Positions 1 through 6,297 of a stretch of DNA of 10,469 nt are shown one piece after another (the stretch's first letter is position 1; every line of letters starts with the position of its first letter). The position numbers and the translations under genes are program-made. The notes beneath the pieces are model-generated. The model worked only from the letters and a program-made list of their open reading frames with translations, was not told the origin of the DNA and did not search any database. Where the stretch lies: positions 1 through 10,469 of the forward strand of contig JAYORG010000027.1 of NCBI GenBank assembly GCA_038123275.1, written 5' to 3'. The stretch comes from CAJQHT01 sp038123275 (GTDB taxonomy: Bacteria; Pseudomonadota; Alphaproteobacteria; Rickettsiales; UBA1997).

Positions 1-36
1 GATAAAATTAAGAAAGAATTATAATATATAATCAAT

Positions 37-1422
37 TTAGGACACTACACTAGATAAGGTGGTATTGTTGCTTAAGGTTAAAGTTTTAGCACTGGCAATT
101 GTAGTGTCTCCAAGACTAATAGTGCTAGAACCGCTAATTGTTAAATCATCATTTATTATTGTGGTACTAACATTTAATATAGAACTTGCTGTTAAGGAGC
201 CAGATACACTTGATGTTAAGGTGTCTATGTAGGCATTATCGTTTAAGGTTACTCCAGTAGTATTGTTGATGGTTAATCCTCCTAATCTATCAGAAGTTCC
301 AGTTCCAAGTGCTGATGCTATTGTTTGAGCTGTTGTTCCGGATAATTTAAGGGTACCAGCGCCGTCAATAATGCCATTTGATCCACCACTTTCACTAATA
401 TTTTTAGTAATATCTATTGTTTTTGAAGTAACAATTGAAATATTTGAGTCTCCTGAGCTATTGGTAAAATCTAAGGTTGTTGCATAAACATCTCCATTAA
501 AAGTAATGCCACTAGTGTTGCTAGTGCTTATTTTATTTAATCTTTCACCGCTTGTTGATGTTCCAATTTCAATAGTGGAGGCAATATCTTGAGCTGAAGT
601 TCCAGAAAAGACCAGATTTCCTCTTTCATCTGCATCTCCTGTAATTTTACCAGTTCCGGTAATATCTCCACTAATAGTAGCAGTTTTACTAGAATTAATA
701 GTCATGGTAGATGAGCTATTTCCCATAACTAAACTGCTTAAAGTGGTATCGTTACCTAAAATTAAAGTTACATCATTAGCTATGTCAGCTGTACCTAAAT
801 CTACAGATCCACTACTATCAAAAGTTGTATCACCACTAAAAGTAGAATTATCAAAAGTTAGATTTCCAGTACCATCAATTACTAAAGGTCCACTAGTTCC
901 AGTTGTAAGATTAGCAGCATAAACATCTCCATTAATTTCTGCTCCAACGCTTTGATTTATATGTAATGTATTGAGTTTAAAGTTAGATGCTCCAAGGGCA
1001 GAAGATATTATTTGAGAAGATGATCCTGATAATGTTAAGTTACCTTCACCTGTAGTAGTTGTGGTAATGCCATTATTAATATAAATATCACCAGTAGTTT
1101 CAAGGGTTCCATCTACACCACTAAATGTTATGCTATTTATGGTGTTGCTAGTAGAAGTTCCAATACTGCCAGAGGTTAGGGTGTTAGCGCTAGTAAAATC
1201 GATAGTTCCTGTTCCGTTAGTGTCAGCGGTAATTGCACCGGTGGTATCAGTAGTGTCAATTGTTAGGGTTCCATTACCGCTAAAGTTAATGGTATCGCCA
1301 GTTGTTACAAGGTCAGTTAGATTTTTACCTGATATGGTTACGTCAAGTTCAGCGCCATGGGCAATATTGGTAAATAATGTAAAAATTATTATTAATGATT
1401 GTAACTTAAAAAAGTTAGTCAT
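37..1422 (-). CDS. Secreted Thr/Ser/Asn/Gly-rich repeat protein, autotransporter-passenger-like, probably 3'-truncated
   Basis: 461 residues. Residues 1-24 are a signal peptide: a basic start (K6), hydrophobic LIIIFTLF, then a likely cut after AHG-A. The rest has no Cys or Trp and one Pro, and is built of short beta-strand-like segments rich in T, S, N, G, I and D, as in parallel beta-helix passengers of the rickettsial rOmp/Sca type. Internal repeats are visible. GEGNLTLSGSSSQIISSALG (125-144) matches GAGTLKLSGTTAQTIASALG (354-373), 229 residues apart. The NGDVYA motif occurs at 164-169 and 309-314, with degenerate copies near 111 and 394. Segment 205-233 (ending TTLSSLVM) matches 432-461 (ending TTLSSVVS). 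No C-terminal autotransporter barrel is present: the protein stops partway through the second long repeat. It is therefore either a truncated surface protein or a secreted passenger-only protein. It is divergent from the 1516 gene. Function beyond surface or secreted is not shown. Confidence 0.8.
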   Translation of the reverse strand: MTNFFKLQSLIIIFTLFTNIAHGAELDVTISGKNLTDLVTTGDTINFSGNGTLTIDTTDTTGAITADTNGTGTIDFTSANTLTSGSIGTSTSNTINSITFSGVDGTLETTGDIYINNGITTTTTGEGNLTLSGSSSQIISSALGASNFKLNTLHINQSVGAEINGDVYAANLTTGTSGPLVIDGTGNLTFDNSTFSGDTTFDSSGSVDLGTADIANDVTLILGNDTTLSSLVMGNSSSTMTINSSKTATISGDITGTGKITGDADERGNLVFSGTSAQDIASTIEIGTSTSGERLNKISTSNTSGITFNGDVYATTLDFTNSSGDSNISIVTSKTIDITKNISESGGSNGIIDGAGTLKLSGTTAQTIASALGTGTSDRLGGLTINNTTGVTLNDNAYIDTLTSSVSGSLTASSILNVSTTIINDDLTISGSSTISLGDTTIASAKTLTLSNNTTLSSVVS

Positions 1423-1447
1423 TTATTATTAGTTTTTAATGGTTAAT

Positions 1448-1478
1448 TTGATTAGTGTAATTAATCCGCTACACTAAT
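1448..1478. promoter_or_regulatory. Palindrome and candidate promoter in divergent intergenic region
   Basis: ATTAGTGTA (1451-1459) and TACACTAAT (1470-1478) form a perfect 9-bp inverted repeat with a 10-nt centre, between the divergent genes starting at 1422 (-) and 1516 (+). A sigma70-like pair TTGATT (1448-1453) and TACACT (1470-1475), 16 nt apart, overlaps it on the + strand, so the palindrome would sit across a core promoter as an operator does. In AT-rich DNA such matches arise by chance; the operator role is inference. Confidence 0.35.
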
Positions 1479-1515
1479 TTAGTTTACAATAGTTTGCAAT
1501 AAAAAAACTTAATTT

Positions 1516-2268
1516 ATGACATTAACAAAGAGTCAAGAAGAAAGATATTTAAGAAATTTAGTTTTGCCAGAAATTGGCAATTTAGGACAAGAAAAATTAT
1601 TACAAAGTAAGATATTAATAGTTGGCGCTGGTGGCTTGGGCTCGCCGGTAATATTTTATTTAGGAGCAGCAGGAGTAGGTAATATTACTATTATTGATGA
1701 TGATGTAGTGGAAATTTCAAATTTACAAAGGCAAATAATTCATAACTTTAAAGACTTAAATAAAGCAAAAGTGATAAGCGCTAAAGAAAAAATTATTTCT
1801 TTAAATGAAGATGTAAAAATAACTACTCATCAAATAAGAGTTAATAAAGAAAATTTGAGTGATTTAGTTAAAGATCAAGATTTAATTTTGGATTGTAGTG
1901 ATAATTTTCCAACTCGTTTTATAATTAATGAAGCTTGTTTTAAAGAAAAAAAGCCCCTTATTTTTACAGCTGTTAAAGGTTTTTTAGGTCAAGTTAGTGT
2001 TTTTAAGGCTTTTGAAAAGGATAATCCATGTTATTGCTGTTTTAATTCTAACGTAGTTGGAGAAGGTTTTTCTTTGCCTTTATCACAGAAGGGAATTTTA
2101 GGATCCGTTGCCGGAACTTTTGGATCTTTACAAGCAACTACTGCAATTAAGGAGATACTTCAAATAGGTGAGTCTTTAGTTGGCAAGATTATGATTTCTG
2201 ATTTATTAAAGAATGATATCAGAAAAGTTTCCTTAAAGAAAAATCCTAAATGTAAGGTTTGTGGTTAA
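1516..2268 (+). CDS. MoeB/ThiF/HesA-family E1-like adenylyltransferase
   Basis: 250 residues, full length for the bacterial family that adenylates the C-terminal Gly-Gly of ubiquitin-like sulfur carriers (MoaD, ThiS). The nucleotide-binding loop GAGGLGSP is at 37-44, the acidic end of the second strand (IIDDDVVE) near 59-66, NLQRQ with the conserved Arg at 69-73, and the CSDNFPTR adenylation-site segment at 127-134. Two Cys pairs, C172/C175 (PCYCC) and C246/C249 (CKVCG, the extreme C-terminus), are the expected tetracysteine zinc site. The stretch before GILGSVAG (about 184-192) has no Cys, so the ThiF-type persulfide cysteine is not visible and MoeB-like chemistry fits better. No moaD, thiS, moaE or thi gene is nearby, so its partner is unknown. 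It is transcribed alone, from the divergent spacer to the hairpin at 2299. Confidence 0.88.
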   Translation: MTLTKSQEERYLRNLVLPEIGNLGQEKLLQSKILIVGAGGLGSPVIFYLGAAGVGNITIIDDDVVEISNLQRQIIHNFKDLNKAKVISAKEKIISLNEDVKITTHQIRVNKENLSDLVKDQDLILDCSDNFPTRFIINEACFKEKKPLIFTAVKGFLGQVSVFKAFEKDNPCYCCFNSNVVGEGFSLPLSQKGILGSVAGTFGSLQATTAIKEILQIGESLVGKIMISDLLKNDIRKVSLKKNPKCKVCG

Positions 2269-2298
2269 TTATTACCTGTTACCAAGACAAGTATAATG

Positions 2299-2350
2299 AA
2301 AGACCTTTGCACAACTAAAATTGAACGATTTTAGTTGTGCAAAGGTCTTT
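2299..2350. terminator. Perfect 22-bp inverted repeat between convergent genes (bidirectional terminator or palindromic element)
   Basis: Arms 2299-2320 and 2329-2350 are exact reverse complements around the 8-nt loop TTGAACGA. It begins AAAGACC and ends GGTCTTT, with A and T runs on the outside, and lies between the stops of the 1516 gene (+) and pyrE (-), so it can terminate both. The stem is much longer than a usual intrinsic terminator. The central 16 nt AAAATTGAACGATTTT recurs at 7633-7648 inside another palindromic element, which suggests this is a repeat element doubling as a terminator. Confidence 0.7.
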
Positions 2351-2387
2351 ATTATGTTGTAGTACTTGTTATTATTAGTTAGTAGTA

Positions 2388-2993
2388 TTATTTCTTTAAA
2401 AACCTACTTCCTGGTTTAACAGCTTGAATATTTTGCAGGTTATTTGGAATATTATTTTGATCAAAAACTTGAACATTCACTGGAATTAGGGGGATAAACG
2501 GAACTCCTAATATTTTGGTAGCTTCGCCATTGCTTCTGTCAATTAAAGAGCATTGAGCTACAATTTTACCACCATGTTCTTCAATGGCTTTGTAGGTTTC
2601 TAAAGATGACTTACCAGTTGTAACTACATCTTCAACAACCATAACTCGGGCTCCTTCTTTAATTTCAAAACCTCTTCTAAGAGTAAATTTTCCTTCAACT
2701 CTTTCACAAAAGATAGTTTCAAGACCAAGTTGTCTACCCATTTCATAGCCAACAACAATGCCTCCCATAGCAGGAGAAGCAATAATGTCAGCAAAATCAT
2801 TTCCTAATTTAGAGATGATGTTATGTGCTAAGTTTTTGCATAATTTTTCAGCTCTTTTTGGATTCATCAAAACGCGGGCACATTGCATGTAAGTATCGCT
2901 ATGAAGACCAGAAGATAAAATAAAATGTCCTTTTAAAATGGCTTTGGCATCAATAAATTCTTGCAATAATTCTTCTTCTAGTGTTTTATTCAT
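2388..2993 (-). CDS. pyrE: Orotate phosphoribosyltransferase
   Basis: 201 residues. It transfers the phosphoribosyl group of PRPP to orotate, giving orotidine 5'-phosphate, the penultimate step of UMP synthesis in the cytosol. The type I PRTase PRPP motif VMVVEDVVTTGKS is at 117-129. The N-terminal family signature SSGLHSDTYMQ is at 27-37, and the SPAMGGIVVGYEMGRQLG substrate/PRPP segment at 73-90 is followed by the flexible-loop region FCERVEGKFTLRRGF (95-109). Length and motif order fit bacterial PyrE, and all key segments look intact. Its start faces kdsD, with a 55-nt divergent spacer. Other pyr genes are not in the window. Obligate intracellular lineages differ in whether they keep this pathway, so its presence suggests de novo pyrimidine synthesis is at least partly retained. 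Confidence 0.95.
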   Translation of the reverse strand: MNKTLEEELLQEFIDAKAILKGHFILSSGLHSDTYMQCARVLMNPKRAEKLCKNLAHNIISKLGNDFADIIASPAMGGIVVGYEMGRQLGLETIFCERVEGKFTLRRGFEIKEGARVMVVEDVVTTGKSSLETYKAIEEHGGKIVAQCSLIDRSNGEATKILGVPFIPLIPVNVQVFDQNNIPNNLQNIQAVKPGSRFLKK

Positions 2994-3048
2994 TTTGTAA
3001 TTAAAAATTAGTTAGTTTTATTTAGTCTCGCAAAAATTTAAGAATTAA

Positions 3049-4041
3049 ATGGTCAATAATCAAGATAAAAGAAAAGAATATATTAATAGCGCTCTAAGAA
3101 CAATTAAAACTGAGATAAAAGGTTTGGAATCTTTATTTGATTTTTTTAAGTCAGATAACTTTATTAATGCAATTGAACTTATTCTTAAAACTAAGGGTAG
3201 AGTCATTGTTAGTGGTATGGGTAAAAGCGGTCATATTGCTAATAAAATTGCTGCAACTTTGGCATCCACAGGAACTGCTTCATTTTCTATTCATCCTGGA
3301 GAAGCTAGTCATGGTGATTTGGGTATGATCACAAAGGAAGATGTTGTTATTTTACTGTCTAATTCTGGAGAAACTAAAGAATTACAAGATATTATTTATT
3401 ATTGTAAAAGATTTAAAATTCCTCTAATTGGTATTGCTAGAAATCCTAAATCAGAATTAATGGATGCTAGTGATGTACCTATTGCTTTGCCTAATATTGC
3501 TGAGGCTAATAATGTTAATGCCCCTACAACGTCGACAACTATGATGATTGCTCTTGGAGATGCAATTAGTGTTGCTTTAATGGAGGCTAAGTCTTTTAGT
3601 AATGAAGAATATGGTATTTTTCATCCAGGTGGTAAGTTAGGTTCTCAATTTGTTAAGGTTAAAGGCTTAATGCGCCAAATTAAAGATGTTCCACTTATTA
3701 ATGAAAATAAATTATTACCAAAAATTTTATTTGAAATGACATCAAAGCATTTAGGTTGTGTTGGGGTTTTAAATAATGATAAAAAGTTAATAGGTATTAT
3801 TACTGACGGAGATATTAGAAGAAATATTAGTTCTGATTTTATTAAATCAAATGCCATTAAATTAATGACTAAAAACCCAATAGTAATTGAAGAAAATATG
3901 CTAGCAGTAGAAGCGATTGCTTTAATGAATGAAAAAGCAATAACTAATTTATTTGTAGTTAAGGATAAAAATTCCAAGAATGGTCTTGATGTATGTGGTA
4001 TTTTGCATATTCATGATTGTTTAAGGGCGGGTATAATTTAA
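3049..4041 (+). CDS. kdsD: Arabinose-5-phosphate isomerase (KdsD/KpsF type, SIS + CBS pair)
   Basis: 330 residues. It interconverts ribulose 5-phosphate and D-arabinose 5-phosphate, the first step to Kdo for lipopolysaccharide. An N-terminal helix bundle (1-40) is followed by an SIS sugar-phosphate isomerase domain (about 45-180) with GMGKSG at 56-61, HPGEASHGDLG at 82-92, SNSGET at 104-109 and the family-specific FHPGGKLG at 191-198. Two CBS domains follow (about 205-262, with GIITDGDIRR at 249-258, and about 268-325). Length and domain order match KdsD/KpsF/GutQ exactly. KdsD, KpsF and GutQ cannot be told apart by sequence alone; without capsule or glucitol genes nearby, KdsD is the simplest reading. 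Transcription diverges from pyrE, and the stop codon runs into a palindrome. Confidence 0.93.
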   Translation: MVNNQDKRKEYINSALRTIKTEIKGLESLFDFFKSDNFINAIELILKTKGRVIVSGMGKSGHIANKIAATLASTGTASFSIHPGEASHGDLGMITKEDVVILLSNSGETKELQDIIYYCKRFKIPLIGIARNPKSELMDASDVPIALPNIAEANNVNAPTTSTTMMIALGDAISVALMEAKSFSNEEYGIFHPGGKLGSQFVKVKGLMRQIKDVPLINENKLLPKILFEMTSKHLGCVGVLNNDKKLIGIITDGDIRRNISSDFIKSNAIKLMTKNPIVIEENMLAVEAIALMNEKAITNLFVVKDKNSKNGLDVCGILHIHDCLRAGII

Positions 4042-4064
4042 ATTGTGCCCTCGAGGGCACAATT
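4041..4064 (+). terminator. Perfect 24-nt palindrome after kdsD, candidate terminator
   Basis: AATTGTGCCC (4041-4050) and GGGCACAATT (4055-4064) pair around TCGA, and the four central bases are themselves palindromic. Its first base is the last A of the kdsD stop codon. The GC-rich stem in an AT-rich genome suits an intrinsic terminator, but no clear T run follows on the + strand (CATTTAAAT), so termination may be partial and the 4081 lipoprotein gene could be co-transcribed. A protein-binding site is the alternative. Confidence 0.55.
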
Positions 4065-4080
4065 CATTTAAATAAAAAAA

Positions 4081-4446
4081 ATGAAAAATTCTTTAAGATA
4101 TTTAATTATTATTTTACTTACTATTTCTTGTTCAAAAACTGGCTCTAAGTACAAACCAGTTGTGGATACGAATAGTCCTAATTTTGAGCAAGATTTAAAA
4201 GATTGTCAAAAATTAGCCAAAGAGTATGTTGATTTTGGTTATGATAGTGGAGTTAAAATGGGTGGCGCAACAGCAATTGGAGCTGGAGCTGGTCAGTTAT
4301 TTGGCGGCAATACTGCTTCAACATTAGTTGGTGGTGCTATTGGTCTAGGTGCTTCTGGTGTTAAAAAGGTTTTGGGCCATAATGAGGATAGAAAAGACAT
4401 TATCAAAAGATGTTTGAGAGGTAGAGGCTACAATGTTTTAAAGTAG
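4081..4446 (+). CDS. Small lipoprotein with glycine-zipper segment
   Basis: 121 residues. The N-terminus MKNSLRYLIIILLTISC is a lipoprotein signal peptide with lipobox LTISC, so C17 would be lipidated by Lgt (encoded at 6771) and become the mature N-terminus. After a polar linker comes a helix-like segment with Cys43 (DCQKLAKEY), then a Gly/Ala-rich stretch at about 61-95 with small residues at regular spacing (GGATAIGAGAGQLFGG and GGAIGLGASG), typical of glycine-zipper membrane-associated proteins. The charged tail RKDIIKRCLRGRGYNVL has a second Cys (about 111) that could pair with Cys43 in the periplasm. Small glycine-zipper lipoproteins of this layout are common in Proteobacteria; their exact role is not known to me. 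It starts 39 nt after kdsD and is followed by the repeat element at 4456. Confidence 0.8.
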   Translation: MKNSLRYLIIILLTISCSKTGSKYKPVVDTNSPNFEQDLKDCQKLAKEYVDFGYDSGVKMGGATAIGAGAGQLFGGNTASTLVGGAIGLGASGVKKVLGHNEDRKDIIKRCLRGRGYNVLK

Positions 4447-4455
4447 GTTAACCTA

Positions 4456-4618
4456 AGAACCTGTCATAAATCTTTTTAAACGCCATATTTACTTATGTTT
4501 GTGCTTGTTTTTCATAAAAATTAAGGCAAATATGTCCTGATATTAGCCATAATTTTTAATAAAAAAACGCTACAAACAGAAGAAAATCTGACATTCAAAA
4601 AGACTTATGACAGGTTCT
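4456..4618. mobile_element. About 163-bp MITE-like element with 25-bp terminal inverted repeats
   Basis: The left end 4456-4480 and right end 4594-4618 are inverted repeats matching at 23 of 25 positions (AGAACCTGTCATAA at the left, TTATGACAGGTTCT at the right). Taking the termini as GAACCTG and CAGGTTC, both are flanked by TAA, a possible 3-bp target duplication of the TNA kind used by some IS5-family groups. The interior has no ORF of useful size, so this is a non-autonomous element or solo remnant. It fills the gap between the lipoprotein gene and queE, which converge. The link to an IS5-like transposase is inference. Confidence 0.7.
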
Positions 4619-4659
4619 AAGAATCTGTTCAAGATTTTAAGCACCTTATTTTCTTCCAT

Positions 4660-5325
4660 CTAATCTATTTTCCAAATTTTGTGAGTTTGTAGAGAAATTC
4701 TAGTGCCATTTTCTTTGGCTAGTTTAAGAGTTAGTTTTTGATTTTCTTCATTTTTCTTTTTATCATATTCATCCATTGGTTGTAAGTAAACTGGTGTTAA
4801 ATATTGATTTTGTCCAATTTGTGGAATATGATCATATTTACTATTTGTAGCTGAGATGATAAATTTAAAAGCAGAAATTCTTGGTAAAAGATCAGGACGT
4901 ATTTGATGATAGCTATTATTAGTAATTTTTGGTGAGCAGATAATTTGCACTTCTTTTGGAAGCTCTTGAAATAAAGTGCCGTTAGTTTCAATTTGAACAA
5001 GAAATCCTTTTTTTATTAATTCTTTACAAAGCTTTGTAATTGGCTGACGAAATGGTTCTCCGCCTGTAATAACAATTAATTGTGCTGGAGTTTGGCTATT
5101 TAAATTGTCAACTTTTTCTAAAATATTATTTAATTCTAATTGTTTAAAATTATCAAATTGAGTATCACAAAAGTTGCAAGCTAAATTACATCCACCAAGG
5201 CGAATAAAGATAGATGGAAATCCAGTGTAAATTCCTTCTCCTTGAAATGTGGCAAAAATTTTTTGTACTTCTAATTTGCTACCATCTCCTTTTACTGGTT
5301 TTAATATTTTATTTTTTCCAAACAT
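4660..5325 (-). CDS. queE: 7-carboxy-7-deazaguanine synthase, radical SAM
   Basis: 221 residues. It converts 6-carboxy-5,6,7,8-tetrahydropterin to 7-carboxy-7-deazaguanine in preQ0/queuosine synthesis, using S-adenosylmethionine and a 4Fe-4S cluster. The cluster motif CX3CX2C is at C46, C50 and C53 (GGCNLACNFCDTQF). The N-terminal FATFQGEGIYTGFPSIFIRL (24-43) is the QueE substrate-side signature. TGGEP (87-91) contacts SAM, QIETNGT is at 111-117, and the C-terminal SLQTHKIWKID closes the protein as in the family. Length is typical. It is divergent from the ilvE-queF-lgt operon, which carries the later step queF. QueD, QueC and Tgt are not in the window. Confidence 0.94.
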   Translation of the reverse strand: MFGKNKILKPVKGDGSKLEVQKIFATFQGEGIYTGFPSIFIRLGGCNLACNFCDTQFDNFKQLELNNILEKVDNLNSQTPAQLIVITGGEPFRQPITKLCKELIKKGFLVQIETNGTLFQELPKEVQIICSPKITNNSYHQIRPDLLPRISAFKFIISATNSKYDHIPQIGQNQYLTPVYLQPMDEYDKKKNEENQKLTLKLAKENGTRISLQTHKIWKID

Positions 5326-5345
5326 AATTCAGATACAATAGTGAG

Positions 5346-5373
5346 TTGACTAAAAGTAAAGTGTAATTAAACT
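5346..5373 (+). promoter_or_regulatory. Candidate sigma70-type promoter for the ilvE-queF-lgt operon
   Basis: TTGACT (5346-5351) and TAAACT (5368-5373) are separated by 16 nt and lie 34 nt upstream of the ilvE start, in the 82-nt spacer between divergent queE and ilvE. It is the best match to consensus in that spacer. AT richness makes isolated matches weak evidence. Confidence 0.45.
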
Positions 5374-5407
5374 AACTTTCTTCATTAATAAATCAATTTA
5401 ATTAAAA

Positions 5408-6292
5408 ATGGCAGACATAATACCTTTTGATAAGAGAGACGGTTTTATTTGGTACAATGATGAGTTTATAGATTGGAAAGATGCTAAAGTTCATATTTTA
5501 AATCATGGTTTACATTATGCCTCTTGTGTTTTTGAGGGTGAAAGACTTTATGGTGGTAAAATTTTTGAATGTACATGGCATTCAAGAAGATTACATGAAT
5601 CTGCAGCCTATTTAGGATTTAAGGTTCCATATTCAGTAGATCAATTAGACAAAGCTAAAAAAGCTATTGCTAAAAAGCAAAATATTGTTGATGGCTACAT
5701 GCGCGCTTTTGCTTGGAGAGGTTCAGAAAAGATGGCTATTTCAGCTCAAAATAACTTTATTCACACAGCAATTGCTTGTTGGCCTTGGCCGCCTTATTAC
5801 TCTGATGAAGCTAGAAGAAAGGGTTTAAAATTAAAATTTGCTAAATATCAAAGACCTGATCCAAAAACAGCTCCAGTAGCTGCCAAAGCTGCTGGTCTTT
5901 ACATGATTTGCACTATTTCTAAACATGAAGCTGAAAGTGAGGGATACAACGATGCCTTAATGCTTGATTATCGAGGTTTTTTAGCTGAATCAACAGGTGC
6001 TAATTTATTCCTTGTTATGAAAAATGGTGAGTTGCACACACCAACTCCAGATTGTTTCTTAAATGGCATTACCCGTCAAACTGTTATTAAGTTAGCTAAA
6101 AAAAGAGGTATTAAAGTTGTTGAAAGACATATTAAACCAGAAGAATTAGCAGATGCCAATGATGCATTTTTAACAGGAAGTGCTGCTGAAATTACCAGAA
6201 TAGGTGAAGTGGATAATAAATATTTGTATCCAAATATTAGTGAAATGACATCAAATTTGATGCAAGATTATCATCAATTAGTTAGGAGTTAG
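5408..6292 (+). CDS. ilvE: Branched-chain amino acid aminotransferase (class IV PLP enzyme)
   Basis: 294 residues, fold-type IV aminotransferase. It would move the amino group between glutamate and Leu/Ile/Val or their keto acids. HGLHYASCVFEGER (33-46) is the BCAT N-terminal signature. The PLP lysine is K160 in PVAAKAAGLY, and the cofactor segment YNDALMLDYRGFLAESTGANLFLV runs at about 180-203 with the usual E-S/G-x-N-L core. GITRQTVIKLA (220-230) and FLTGSAAEITRI (254-265) bind the PLP phosphate. Length suits bacterial IlvE. No other branched-chain synthesis gene is present. Class IV enzymes include aminodeoxychorismate lyase (PabC) and D-amino acid transaminase, but the start and length favour BCAT. 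First gene of the operon; its 3' end carries the Shine-Dalgarno site of queF, 5 nt downstream. Confidence 0.9.
   Translation: MADIIPFDKRDGFIWYNDEFIDWKDAKVHILNHGLHYASCVFEGERLYGGKIFECTWHSRRLHESAAYLGFKVPYSVDQLDKAKKAIAKKQNIVDGYMRAFAWRGSEKMAISAQNNFIHTAIACWPWPPYYSDEARRKGLKLKFAKYQRPDPKTAPVAAKAAGLYMICTISKHEAESEGYNDALMLDYRGFLAESTGANLFLVMKNGELHTPTPDCFLNGITRQTVIKLAKKRGIKVVERHIKPEELADANDAFLTGSAAEITRIGEVDNKYLYPNISEMTSNLMQDYHQLVRS
6284..6288 (+). promoter_or_regulatory. Shine-Dalgarno site for queF
   Basis: AGGAG lies inside the last codons of ilvE, 9 nt before the queF ATG at 6298. It supports this start and translational coupling of the pair. Confidence 0.7.
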
Positions 6293-6297
6293 ATAAG

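Noticed and set aside
704..1432. Plus-strand open frames (704-922, 1130-1432) opposite the repeat protein
   Set aside because: They are antisense shadows of a Thr/Ser-rich, low-complexity gene, with Val/Pro/Leu-rich products that lack any domain; the minus-strand frame has a signal peptide and repeats.
1516..2268. Naming the E1-like gene thiF or moeB
   Set aside because: No partner genes are present, and the sequence alone does not separate the subfamilies; the visible lack of the ThiF Cys is only negative evidence.
3137..3977. Open frames inside kdsD (3137-3328 +, 3645-3977 -)
   Set aside because: kdsD shows continuous SIS and CBS motifs through both; the alternative products show no recognisable features.
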